A stretch of DNA of 32,788 bases from Thermoplasmata archaeon. GTDB lineage: Archaea > Thermoplasmatota > Penumbrarchaeia > JAEHCK01. Numbering within the stretch: position 1 is the first letter of the stretch; the number at the start of each line of letters is the position of its first letter. The stretch is taken from contig JAEHCK010000046.1 of the NCBI GenBank assembly GCA_020696345.1, forward strand, positions 1 through 32,788, in the 5' to 3' direction. This document shows positions 1-7,887 of the stretch, in pieces. The notes under the pieces are model-generated. The model ran no database searches, was not told where the DNA came from, and worked only from the letters and a program-made list of their open reading frames with translations. Both the position numbers and the translations under genes were made by a program.

Positions 1-2
1 AA

Positions 3-116
3 AGTGAAGGATTCAATAATAAAATAAATATTGTGAAAAGAAAAGCATATGGTTATTGGGATATGGAATATTTTATTCTGAAAATCTTTCAGGCATGCGG
101 GGTGATGAAACTATGA
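3..116 (+). CDS. C-terminal end of an ISL3-like transposase (partial, runs off the left edge)
   Basis: Frame 3 is open from the first bases to a TGA at 114-116, giving about 37 residues. It begins SEGFNNKINIVKRKAYGY, which resembles the C-terminal part of ISL3-family (DDE_Tnp_ISL3) transposases, where an EG.NN.IK...R.AYG stretch carries the last acidic residue of the DDE catalytic triad (E2 of the visible part). The rest of the gene lies outside the window, so it cannot be told whether the copy is intact. The duplicated 3' end of tRNA-Met begins 25 bp after the stop, so this is a mobile-element hot spot. The family call rests on a short motif and is moderately sure. Confidence 0.6.
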   Translation, partial: SEGFNNKINIVKRKAYGYWDMEYFILKIFQACGVMKL

Positions 117-140
117 TTTCCCTAAATTGGGAGAAGAGGC

Positions 141-177
141 ATAAATAATAATGCCGGGAGTGGGGTTTGAACCCGCG
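141..177 (-). repeat. Second copy of the tRNA-Met 3' end and trailer
   Basis: These 37 bp match 306-342 at 36 of 37 positions; the only difference is t161 against c326. The copy holds the 3' acceptor strand, the T-arm and about 10 bp of trailer of the tRNA-Met gene, in the same orientation and 165 bp away. This is the pattern left when an element inserts at the 3' end of a tRNA gene and rebuilds that end (attachment-site duplication). No integrase lies between the copies. Confidence 0.75.
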
Positions 178-227
178 TAGTAAAAATTCCAAGCTCATTA
201 CTAAGTTATAAGAGAAATTTTTAGTAC
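178..227 (-). repeat. Palindromic module next to the tRNA-Met 3' copy
   Basis: Read on the minus strand, this is CTAAAAATTT, a spacer of about 26 bp, then GGAATTTTTACTAC, running directly into the T-arm copy at 141-177. The same module (CTAAAAATTCC, spacer, GGAATTTTTACC) recurs at 14906-14962, 31608-31658 and, inverted, 25371-25422. The arms form a 9-10 bp stem. Its function is unknown. Confidence 0.6.
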
Positions 228-228
228 A

Positions 229-270
229 GAACAAAATAGGCTATTTTTATTAATTAAATCTATTTTGTTC
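229..270. repeat. Perfect 11-bp inverted repeat between the tRNA-Met copies
   Basis: GAACAAAATAG at 229-239 is matched by CTATTTTGTTC at 260-270, around a 20-bp AT-rich loop. It is followed at 271-285 by GGGTTCAAACCCC, a T-arm copy in the orientation opposite to the tRNA. The hairpin belongs to the 165-bp insert between the two tRNA 3' ends. Confidence 0.6.
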
Positions 271-316
271 AAGGGTTCAAACCCCAACTGAGCTTCAATG
301 AATTAATAAATAATAA

Positions 317-451
317 TGCCGGGAGCGGGGTTTGAACCCGCGACCTCCGGATATCCCGGGAGCATCAAATTATTCTCAACGCTTATGGTTTGAGACAAAG
401 CTTGAGCCTACCCTATGAGTCCGACACTCCACCAGGCTGAGCCATCCCGGC
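317..451 (-). tRNA. tRNA-Met (CAT), elongator, with an intron in the anticodon loop
   Basis: On the minus strand the acceptor strands GCCGGGA and TCCCGGC pair, with A as discriminator and no encoded CCA. The D-arm stem is GCTC/GAGT and the T-arm is GCGGG-TTCAAAC-CCCGC. The anticodon stem is TCGGA/TCCGG around CTCAT. An intron of roughly 59 nt sits after position 37, the canonical archaeal place, removed by the splicing endonuclease. The anticodon stem lacks the three consecutive G:C pairs of initiator tRNA, and the gene starts with G, so this is the elongator. Its 3' end is duplicated at 141-177. Confidence 0.9.
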
Positions 452-561
452 ATGATGATCAAATGATCGTAATAAACCGATCTTGGATGTTAGATAACCA
501 ACATATTAATGGTAATAAATAAAATTGTCGTTACCCGAGAAAAAAACTATCATAAACTTAT

Positions 562-1431
562 TTAACCCTGATCTGAAGCGCCTGATTCCAAGATCTCTTG
601 TAACTTTCCCTTGATGGTTATAAAAAACTCCTTAATATTATCTTGTGGAATTCTCTTGGTCCGATTCTGGATCAAGCCGCCCGTAAGGATCGCTGAGATT
701 ATATTAATATCATCATCTTCTAACTGCAAGTCTGTTTTTAAGTCCTTCCAGATATTTACAACCTCTGCATTTGTCTCGATCTCGGGTGTCTGGGTCACGA
801 TTGCTATTGTGATGTGAGCTGCAGCTAGATCGAGTTTGGTTACCTTTAGATCGGGTTCGATGGCCGAAAGCAGAGCCGGAAAGTTTTCAAATATTAATTC
901 GGGCCCGCCGCTTTCCAATAATTTCCGTAGATCGCTCATTCGGCTTGTGGCGAATAGTACGGCCAGAAACTCGTTATTATCATTAACGATCTTCATACCA
1001 CGTATCTTGACCCAGATATCCATGATCTCTTTGATCGTTTCCACTTTTTTGGATATTCTTATAAATGTACCCGTGATAGTTGCAGAGGCAACATCGTTCA
1101 AGCGCACAATGTACGATTCAGCCAGGACATCGGTACCATTCTGTTCACCAAGCAAAGTTTGGGTCAGTGCGATAACCAGCTCGCGCCGGATAGTATTCAT
1201 ATTGTCCTGGGCTAATTTGAGATAATTACCTTTTTTAATCCTAAGGTCCATTAATCTACCTTGAGTAAGAAGTGCAACCAGATAATCTAATCTGGAATCT
1301 ATGTGTATGTTTTGTCTAAGCTCATCCCATATATTAATTATTGACCTGGTTGACTGTACTGTGTCATATTTGGCCACAAGACCTGCCGCAAGAAATGCCG
1401 CACCTTGGTCACAGAGGGAAACTTGTGTCAT
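562..1431 (-). CDS. Unknown protein built of three tandem ~95-residue repeats
   Basis: I do not recognise a family for this 289-residue protein. Three similar blocks can be seen, at about residues 10-80, 115-185 and 203-285. Each has a hydrophobic start, then a loop, an IW.(D/K)(L/I) helix (NIWDEL, DIWVKI, NIWKDL) and a following helix of the type LxALLTxGRLxDLR (LVALLTQGRLMDLR, LAVLFATSRMSDLR, ISAILTGGLIQNR). There is no signal peptide, membrane segment or cysteine motif, so a soluble helical repeat protein is likely. The ATG at 1431 has no clear Shine-Dalgarno site. Neighbours on both sides are divergent or unrelated. It ends about 110 bp from the tRNA-Met gene. Confidence 0.75.
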   Translation of the reverse strand: MTQVSLCDQGAAFLAAGLVAKYDTVQSTRSIINIWDELRQNIHIDSRLDYLVALLTQGRLMDLRIKKGNYLKLAQDNMNTIRRELVIALTQTLLGEQNGTDVLAESYIVRLNDVASATITGTFIRISKKVETIKEIMDIWVKIRGMKIVNDNNEFLAVLFATSRMSDLRKLLESGGPELIFENFPALLSAIEPDLKVTKLDLAAAHITIAIVTQTPEIETNAEVVNIWKDLKTDLQLEDDDINIISAILTGGLIQNRTKRIPQDNIKEFFITIKGKLQEILESGASDQG

Positions 1432-1668
1432 ATTCTAACACCCAATTGCACTCAAATTAATTAATACGATCAATAATCTATTAGGCTGTTTTACTTTTAA
1501 TAACTTCTGATACCTATATATCTTCCATATACTTAAAGTTAAACAATAAACTTCATACCCGTATATGTTTATTTCTAATCCTGCAAAAATAATTTAACCT
1601 AATATGTAATATGTATACCATAGAAAACTGTTGAAGAATCTCTATTTGTGTAATGATTGGAGGGATTT

Positions 1669-3261
1669 ATGATCAAGAACATTTCAAAGGCACCATCAGT
1701 GAAAGATATAAATTCTTTTATTGAAGATTTTTTGATGAGTGAGTTCGAGAAATTACAGGAGATACAAAGTAATTGTAATTCCAATATCCAAAAATTCTCC
1801 AAGCTGATGACAAAATTGGACCCTGCAACTATGGATATTATTAGAGATGTGATCGACAATCTAACCTTGGAAAATTATACAATTAATAATGTAAAAAATA
1901 ACATAGCCATGAAATTATACAAACGAGAGATTAGTCTAAAACAGGATATAAAAGATGTCCAGAAAGAAAAAGCTAAACTTGAAACAGACTATGAACTACT
2001 TAAAGAAACATTAAATGCCCTGGAGAATGAACGCGTAACGTTACAAGAACAACTTGCGAAAACACCGGAAAAAAGTAAATTTAACATAAAATTCTTAAAA
2101 AAGTTTCAAAAGCTTGAAACCCAGCTTAAAAATGAGCTGTCGGCCGAGTTAGATAAATGGTTAGAGATTAAATCCAAACTGGAAGCCGTTGACATAAATC
2201 CGGATAAGAATATCGAAAGTGATTTGGAAAGATCCAAAACAATTATCTCGGAACTGAACCAAGAATTAAAAGAAACCAATAATAATTTGAAGTCTAAACT
2301 CACCGGCAATCATGCTTCTCTTAAGAAAAAGAAGAATATGGTAAAAGAGAAACTATCTGAAGAAAAGAAAAAATATGAATCGATCAAAAAGAAACTCAAA
2401 TCCGGTCTGGATAACCCTGAAGAAATTACCGAGTTGAAAAGCGAGATGGTTTTTATTATAAACAAGATCGATTCATTAGTAAAGGAATACAACAATTTAT
2501 TAAAATTACTTGAACTCAAAAAGGAAGATCTTTATGTAATTCTTCAAATGCTACCTGGTTTTGGCAGCAGTGATCTCGATAATATAATTGACTACAATGA
2601 AGATCAATTGAAACAGAGTATAAAACGTGAAAAGGAGCTCCAGGTTCAATTGGAAACCGCTTTACGAAGTATTGATGAACTTAAAGCCGATATCGAAGTG
2701 ATGGATAAGACGTTCCAAACAGAGATCAAAAAGGAACATGAACGGTTACATGATAAGTCAGAAGCTGAACGTGAAAGAGAATTCAACAAAAAGGTAAAAA
2801 ACTTTGAAAACAAGGAAATCTCAAAAATTGATAAGAAATACAAAAAGTTATTGAAAAAGCAAGAAGAGAAATACCAAAAAAACTTTGAATTGGCTGGCAA
2901 ACGAATATACGAATTAGAGCAAATTAACGCTAATATTCAAAGGTTGAGTGGTAGTGGCAAACATATGATGCCCCATCAGGTAACAAAGGATAAAAACATG
3001 CAATCGATCAATAAGGATATTACTTTAAGAAAACCCAAGGTATCCAGTATGGAAAAACCTAAAAATATCGAGAAGAGATCTACTGCCAAGGGTCAATGCG
3101 GAGCCTGTGGCAGTTATATATCTGTAGACAGTGATTCGTGCCCAAATTGCGGAGTTAGTTTTTCCAGACAAAATCAGGAGCTTGGCACTTGTGGTCAATG
3201 TGGAAATCTAATTCCAGTCACTTTGGGGCGATGCCCAATATGCGGTGTCAAATTCAAATAA
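1669..3261 (+). CDS. Long coiled-coil protein with two C-terminal zinc ribbons
   Basis: Most of the 530 residues (about 20-430) are Lys/Glu/Leu-rich with heptad-like spacing, interrupted near residues 285-310 by a hydrophobic, glycine-containing stretch (LQMLPGFGSSDLD). The C-terminus has two zinc ribbons, CGACG...CPNCG and CGQCG...CPICG, four CxxC pairs in all, for two Zn ions. A TTG at 1657 would add four residues. I prefer the ATG at 1669 because GGAGGG lies 5 bp upstream of it and would otherwise fall inside the coding region. It precedes cdc48 by 72 bp on the same strand. No ATPase motif is present, so it is not an SMC/Rad50 protein. A scaffold or adaptor role is only a guess. Confidence 0.8.
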   Translation: MIKNISKAPSVKDINSFIEDFLMSEFEKLQEIQSNCNSNIQKFSKLMTKLDPATMDIIRDVIDNLTLENYTINNVKNNIAMKLYKREISLKQDIKDVQKEKAKLETDYELLKETLNALENERVTLQEQLAKTPEKSKFNIKFLKKFQKLETQLKNELSAELDKWLEIKSKLEAVDINPDKNIESDLERSKTIISELNQELKETNNNLKSKLTGNHASLKKKKNMVKEKLSEEKKKYESIKKKLKSGLDNPEEITELKSEMVFIINKIDSLVKEYNNLLKLLELKKEDLYVILQMLPGFGSSDLDNIIDYNEDQLKQSIKREKELQVQLETALRSIDELKADIEVMDKTFQTEIKKEHERLHDKSEAEREREFNKKVKNFENKEISKIDKKYKKLLKKQEEKYQKNFELAGKRIYELEQINANIQRLSGSGKHMMPHQVTKDKNMQSINKDITLRKPKVSSMEKPKNIEKRSTAKGQCGACGSYISVDSDSCPNCGVSFSRQNQELGTCGQCGNLIPVTLGRCPICGVKFK

Positions 3262-3296
3262 AAAGATTTCTGCGTAAAAAATTGATATTGAACACA

Positions 3297-3304
3297 TTTT
3301 TTTT
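3297..3304 (+). terminator. T8 run after the coiled-coil gene
   Basis: A run of eight T lies 36 bp after the stop of the coiled-coil gene, the type of signal archaeal RNA polymerase terminates at. It is only 30 bp before the cdc48 start, so it may give partial rather than complete separation of the two genes. Confidence 0.35.
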
Positions 3305-3333
3305 ATGCAAACATAAAAAATTGGTGAATCATT

Positions 3334-5556
3334 ATGCCAACCCGTAATATAGATGATAACTTCGTGGTGTTAAAAGTTGCGGAGGCACTGCAGGCAGATG
3401 TGGGTCATGGCAAGGCGCGAATTAGCAATAAGGTACGTCGTTCATTGAGGCTATCACCGGGTGACATTATCGAGATAAATGGTGGTCGACTAACTGCGGC
3501 GGTTGTCTGGCGATCTCGGCCTGAAGACGATGAAAAGGGCCTGATCAGGATCGATGGAATGGTGAGAAAAAATGCCGAGATCTCGTTGGGTGATAAGGTC
3601 AAAATAAGAATGGCGCAGGTCAAACCTGCCCAGAAAGTAATTTTAGGACCGATCATATCGGAAAGCCACAAGGTACAATTTGGTAGTGGTATTGAGAGCT
3701 TTATCAAACGCGGTCTTCTGAAGCGGCCTGTACATAAGGGAGATACCGTGATCGTTCCAGGAATCGCGTTAATGGGCGGTGCATTGCCATTTGGCGTTGT
3801 AAATACAAGTCCGAAAGATATTGTCCAAATAGGTTTGGATACCAAGATCTCGATCCGTGATGTGCCCATGGAAGAGCTTGAAGTAGCAACTCATGTCACT
3901 TACGAAGATGTGGGCGGTTTGAAAGATGAGGTAATGCGCATACGAGAAATGATCGAATTGCCATTAAAGCATCCCGAGTTCTTTGATCGTTTGGCAATTA
4001 ACCCGCCAAAAGGTGTACTGCTCTATGGTCCACCAGGAACGGGTAAGACTTTGATCGCAAAAGCGGTGGCAAATGAATCGGGAGCACATTTTATATCTAT
4101 CCAAGGTCCGGAGATCATAAATAAATTCTATGGTCAAAGCGAAGAGAACTTACGGAACAAATTCGTTGAAGCGGAAAAAAATACGCCGGCAATAATTTTT
4201 ATTGATGAACTTGATTCGATCGCACCCAAGCGTGGTGATGTGCATGGTGAGGTTGAACGTCGGGTTGTGGCACAAATGCTAACATTGATGGATGGATTAC
4301 ACAGCCATGGCAAGGTCATTGTAATCGGCGCCACAAATAGAATAGACGATATAGATCCTGCTCTGCGCAGACCTGGTAGGTTCGACCGCGAGATAGAGAT
4401 CAGTGTATCACACCGCCAGGCTCGAAAAGAAATATTACAGATCCACACACGCGGAATGCCCCTGGAAAAGGACTTCGACCTCGAACATTTCGCAGATATC
4501 ACAGGTGGTTTCGTTGGTGCTGACTTGGCTGCATTAACGCGTGAAGCCGCAATGAAGGCACTCCATAGATATCTGCCTGAGATAAACCCTGATGAACCAA
4601 TACCTGCGGAAATTATGAGCAAAATGACGGTGACAAATAATGATTTTAAAGAAGCATTGAAAGATATCGAGCCGTCTGCATTACGGGAAATTCTGATCGA
4701 GATCCCGCTGGTAACTTGGGACGATATCGGCGGTCTTGAAACAATTAAACAGCAATTAAAAGAAGCGGTGGAATGGCCCTTGAAATACCCTGAAGCATTC
4801 AAAAGAATGGGAATAAAACCACCACGCGGTGTTTTGCTTTTTGGTCCGCCAGGTACTGGTAAGACATTATTAGCCAAGGCTATTGCAAATGAATCACGTG
4901 CAAATTTTATCAGCATCAAGGGTCCGGAGATGCTTTCAAGGTGGGTTGGAGAATCGGAAAAAGCGGTACGTGAGATCTTTAAAAAAGCAAAACAAGCCAC
5001 ACCTTCAATTGTTTTCTTTGATGAATTTGATGCGATCGCACCACGACGCGGCCTATCATCGGATTCCCATGTGACCGAGCGCATGGTCAATCAGTTGTTG
5101 ACCTCCATAGACGGTTTGGAATCCATGGACGGTGTGGTGATAATCGGCGCAACGAACCGGCCAGACATGATCGACCAAGGATTATTACGCACGGGCAGGT
5201 TCGATAGACTCATTCAAACTCCCGCACCGGACAAGAACGAAAGATCGGATATCTTCAAACTACATGCCAAAAACATGCCGTTGAAGGATGTATCGCTTGA
5301 AGATCTAGCTGAACGCACTGAAGGTTACTCGGGTGCGGATATCGAAGGAGTTTGCCGTGAAGCGGGTATATTGGCATTACGTGAGAACATTAAAGCAAAC
5401 ACGGTTACATTAATACATTTTAATGCCGCATTGGAATTGGTAAGACCTACCCTGGATGAGGCAACAATTAAATATTATGAGGATATCGGTAAAGAAATCC
5501 AAGGCGGAATGAATAAAAGACAAAAAGATGATATAGGTTTAGGCTATTACAGATAA
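3334..5556 (+). CDS. Cdc48/VAT-type AAA+ ATPase (p97 homologue)
   Basis: This is an unfoldase with two AAA+ rings that extracts and unfolds proteins for degradation or remodelling. The 740 residues match the usual archaeal length. Residues about 5-185 form the Cdc48 N-domain (double-psi barrel, with [19 protein letters not shown]). D1 has Walker A GPPGTGKT at 232-239 and Walker B FIDE near 290. D2 has Walker A GPPGTGKT at 504-511 and Walker B VFFDE at 560-564. Both rings keep the sensor-1 GATNR and the R-x-GRFDR stretch. The last residues are GYYR, fitting the HbYX motif by which such ATPases open the 20S proteasome gate. GGTGA lies 6 bp before the ATG. A PRC-barrel gene follows after 31 bp. 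Confidence 0.97.
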   Translation: MPTRNIDDNFVVLKVAEALQADVGHGKARISNKVRRSLRLSPGDIIEINGGRLTAAVVWRSRPEDDEKGLIRIDGMVRKNAEISLGDKVKIRMAQVKPAQKVILGPIISESHKVQFGSGIESFIKRGLLKRPVHKGDTVIVPGIALMGGALPFGVVNTSPKDIVQIGLDTKISIRDVPMEELEVATHVTYEDVGGLKDEVMRIREMIELPLKHPEFFDRLAINPPKGVLLYGPPGTGKTLIAKAVANESGAHFISIQGPEIINKFYGQSEENLRNKFVEAEKNTPAIIFIDELDSIAPKRGDVHGEVERRVVAQMLTLMDGLHSHGKVIVIGATNRIDDIDPALRRPGRFDREIEISVSHRQARKEILQIHTRGMPLEKDFDLEHFADITGGFVGADLAALTREAAMKALHRYLPEINPDEPIPAEIMSKMTVTNNDFKEALKDIEPSALREILIEIPLVTWDDIGGLETIKQQLKEAVEWPLKYPEAFKRMGIKPPRGVLLFGPPGTGKTLLAKAIANESRANFISIKGPEMLSRWVGESEKAVREIFKKAKQATPSIVFFDEFDAIAPRRGLSSDSHVTERMVNQLLTSIDGLESMDGVVIIGATNRPDMIDQGLLRTGRFDRLIQTPAPDKNERSDIFKLHAKNMPLKDVSLEDLAERTEGYSGADIEGVCREAGILALRENIKANTVTLIHFNAALELVRPTLDEATIKYYEDIGKEIQGGMNKRQKDDIGLGYYR

Positions 5557-5587
5557 TAACTCAGATAATACAGGTAAGCGTGAGAAT

Positions 5588-5833
5588 ATGAAGATATTCG
5601 CAACAGAACTTCAAGGTAAAGTCGTAATGAGTAATGATGGGAAGCTATTAGGAGAAGTTGATAACCTTGTTGTCAATACAACAAATGGCGAGATAAAACA
5701 TTTATTACTACGTTCGGGCGAAGGGATCGACCCAAAAGATTATAAAACCGACCGTCAAGGTAGGATAGTTTTGCCGTTCAAGAATGTTATTTCAGTAAAA
5801 GACGTAATAGTATTGGGTCCAATGGCCAAGTAA
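5588..5833 (+). CDS. Stand-alone PRC-barrel domain protein
   Basis: 81 residues form one PRC-barrel: a beta-rich fold with GKVVMSNDGKLLGEVDNLVV, then GEIKHLLLR, and closing with the hydrophobic V..V.DVIVLG strand. Such small proteins are common in archaea and are thought to mediate RNA- or protein-binding interactions (the fold is known from RimM and photosynthetic reaction centres). It follows cdc48 by 31 bp with GTGAG near the start, so co-transcription is likely. No specific function can be assigned. Confidence 0.88.
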   Translation: MKIFATELQGKVVMSNDGKLLGEVDNLVVNTTNGEIKHLLLRSGEGIDPKDYKTDRQGRIVLPFKNVISVKDVIVLGPMAK

Positions 5834-5925
5834 AATATCTCTCATCTGAGATCCGATTTTCCATCTCAATTTAACCCTTTCAGGGATGATTTTTCAAGCA
5901 ATGTAGTTTCAACACTCTTTTTTAC

Positions 5926-6177
5926 CTAATATTTCTTTTCAATATCATCACTTCGCTTGCTTATATAAACCTGTTCTTTTCTTGATATTTCTTCAAACTT
6001 GTCGGCAATTGGTTTGGATCTTTCCATGATCTTTTGTGCAAGATCGGTATTCAGATCCTTCTCCAAATTCTCAACATGTTCGAACAGGGAACTTTTCCTA
6101 GATAAGATTAAATTTTCTTTAATTGCGATATTTTTAATCTGTTTTAAAGTTGGCGCTTTTAAACTCCTAGCTCTCAT
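5926..6177 (-). CDS. Short unknown ORF beside the sensor-kinase pseudogene
   Basis: 83 residues, charged and helical, with no recognised motif. Its ATG overlaps the premature stop of the PAS/GAF pseudogene by 11 bp, and its first 14 or so codons lie over sequence that in another frame still reads as GAF-kinase remnant. That argues its N-terminus is not original. The later part (FEHVENLEKDL..., ERSKPIADKFEEISRKE) has reasonable codon use and could be the tail of another broken gene. No convincing ribosome binding site. Confidence 0.3.
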   Translation of the reverse strand: MRARSLKAPTLKQIKNIAIKENLILSRKSSLFEHVENLEKDLNTDLAQKIMERSKPIADKFEEISRKEQVYISKRSDDIEKKY

Positions 6178-6580
6178 ATATCATTCTTATGCAGATCATT
6201 TCAGGGTACTGCCATGAAAGTACCATGAACTCAACGGTCTGTTGAAATACTTCATTCATAGTTATGTCTGGTTTCACCAAAAGCTTTGAAACAGCGTAAA
6301 GACAATCCAATTCTTTGACACGCTCGTTAAGATCATGAGCGCTTTTTTTCAGTGCATCCTCGGCCGTCTTGCGTTCTGTGATGTCTTTTATGATCGCGAT
6401 CAAAGAAACCGGGTTTCCTGATGGATCTTTAATTACACTTGCCGAGAGTTCAGCAGGGTATTCTCTGCCATCTCCGGTCAATAAGGCATATTCCATATTT
6501 TTTACAGAACCAACTTCCAAGGTCTTCATGAGATTTTCCATCGCCAATACTTGGTCCTTTTCTGAAATGATGTAGAACAT
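6137..6580 (-). pseudogene. Remnant of a PAS/GAF sensor protein (histidine-kinase type)
   Basis: The frame reads the second half of a PAS domain (YALLTGDGREYPAELSASVI, then AIIKDITERKTAEDALKKS), then a linker ERVKELDCLYAVSKLL and the beginning of a GAF-like module (SWQYPEMICIRMIYES). A TAG at 6167-6169 stops it, yet the next ten codons in the same frame (EFKSANFKTD) continue the expected family sequence before a second stop, TAA. No kinase domain follows. At the other end the PAS domain starts abruptly where the 28-bp repeat array begins; even the apparent ATG overlaps the repeat's GATGTTCTA core. Both the 5' end and the 3' end are therefore lost. Confidence 0.7.
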
Positions 6581-6667
6581 TCTATTAATAAAGCGAAATA
6601 TAGAACATCCTATTAATTAATCGAAATATACAACATCCCAGTAATTAATTGAAATATAGAACATTTC
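6572..6667 (+). repeat. 28-bp tandem repeat array, left of the ATPase/AbiE cassette
   Basis: Three full units begin at 6584, 6612 and 6640, preceded by a partial one at 6572. The unit ends in CGAAATATAGAACATCCT and starts with ATTAATTAAT. The units follow each other without unique spacers. The array has the same sequence and orientation as the one at 9604-9774 on the other side of the cassette. Confidence 0.85.
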
Positions 6668-6680
6668 ATTATTTAATTTA

Positions 6681-7790
6681 TTAGTGATTATGCCGTCGAG
6701 TTAACCACTCTTGAAAAAAGGGATCTTCTATAACATATTTCCCACCTTCTTTAATTATTATATCCTTATCCACTAATGCACATATTGCTGTCCTAATAGT
6801 GCCAGAACTTGCAATATTATATTTTTGCATGAATTCATTGGAATACGGTGACAAATTACTCTCTGCTAATCCCATGAGAATTTTTCTTTGTTCGTTACTT
6901 AAAGCGTTGAGCCATTTACTATAACTACTATTATAATGGGTTATGATCTGTTTCAATGCTATTTCTTTATGTTCATGGTTAATGATATTATTCCCAGTTG
7001 CCACCTCGTATATCTCATAACATAATTGTTGTGTATATTGAGGGTGATTGCGTGTAAATTCAAGTATCTCATTGATGATCTTTTTTGCATCTATACCTCT
7101 GCTTTTAAAAAGCTTTAAAAGACCTTTAACATGTTCGTCTTTTGGTATCTTATCAAGAGTGAAATGTTTCCCAAATCTATAAAAAGGACTATCTTTGTTT
7201 TGAAATATATTTTCAATAATACTTTCTTCACTACCAATAAATACATAACCAACATTATGATGGTGTTGAAATGCTCCCCGCATTTGGTTTGTTAAGTGTT
7301 CATCAATTCTATTAACATTTTGAAATTCATCAAATACAACAATATGGTTTTTTGAAGTCTGTATGCTCAGTTTCTGTGGGAATTCAAGTACATCAGTTAA
7401 ATAGACATCCCTATCATTTTTACCAGCTAATGTTATTTCTATACCTAAACTCCCATCTGGTCGAATTAGAATAGTAGGTTGGATCTTAATAAGTTCACTT
7501 ATAATTTTTTTTATCCGCTGCAATGGATGATTGCGAAGAAGTTTTTCTAAGAGCATATTACACAGTTCTATCTTATTGTTAACAAATTCTAGGTCAATAA
7601 AAGCATACGGGAGCCTAAGTTGGTTAAGTGCTTCTTTTACTAAGCTAGTTTTACCGTATCGTCTTGGACTCATAATAATTAAACTTTGTTGGTTCAGCAT
7701 TGCGTTTTTAACAGTCTTCAGTTCATTCTTCCTATCAATAAACGTTTCACCAGTCACAGCAGAACCAAACTCAAAGGGATTATTAACCAT
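6681..7790 (-). CDS. Archaeal ATPase (AAA family, PF01637-like) with C-terminal winged helix
   Basis: From the chosen ATG at 7790 the protein has 369 residues. It opens NPFEFGSAVTGETFIDR, the usual entry of this family. It has a Walker A variant SPRRYGKT (residues 41-48), Walker B VVFDEF (D154, E155), a sensor segment FIGSEESI and a helical C-terminal part with a winged-helix look (ALVDKDIIIKEGGKYVIEDP). An upstream ATG at 7835 would add 15 hydrophobic residues that the family lacks. These STAND-like ATPases are abundant in archaea and often linked to mobile elements, and their targets are mostly unknown. It lies 97 bp downstream of the AbiEii-like gene on the same strand, inside the 28-bp arrays, so it probably belongs to the same cassette. 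Confidence 0.88.
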   Translation of the reverse strand: MVNNPFEFGSAVTGETFIDRKNELKTVKNAMLNQQSLIIMSPRRYGKTSLVKEALNQLRLPYAFIDLEFVNNKIELCNMLLEKLLRNHPLQRIKKIISELIKIQPTILIRPDGSLGIEITLAGKNDRDVYLTDVLEFPQKLSIQTSKNHIVVFDEFQNVNRIDEHLTNQMRGAFQHHHNVGYVFIGSEESIIENIFQNKDSPFYRFGKHFTLDKIPKDEHVKGLLKLFKSRGIDAKKIINEILEFTRNHPQYTQQLCYEIYEVATGNNIINHEHKEIALKQIITHYNSSYSKWLNALSNEQRKILMGLAESNLSPYSNEFMQKYNIASSGTIRTAICALVDKDIIIKEGGKYVIEDPFFQEWLTRRHNH

Positions 7791-7887
7791 ATTGTCACAA
7801 TCAAAATAGATAATGCATTTATAAGCAATAAACATATCTCTTCTTTGCGACTCGTATAAGTGCGGGTCGTAATGTTGCGAGGTGTAG

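Noticed and set aside
95-120. C/D box RNA suggested by GTGATGA
   Set aside because: No D box (CTGA) at a suitable distance, and the bases lie in the transposase frame.
271-285. Separate tRNA gene
   Set aside because: Only a T-arm-like GGGTTCAAACCCC is present; no acceptor, D-arm or anticodon arm can be built around it.
1657-1668. TTG start four codons upstream for the coiled-coil protein
   Set aside because: It would put the strong GGAGGG site inside the gene; the ATG at 1669 is spaced correctly from it.
4134-5090. Long antisense frame inside cdc48
   Set aside because: It is the mirror of a strongly conserved AAA+ gene; Ser/Ile/Arg-rich with no family resemblance.
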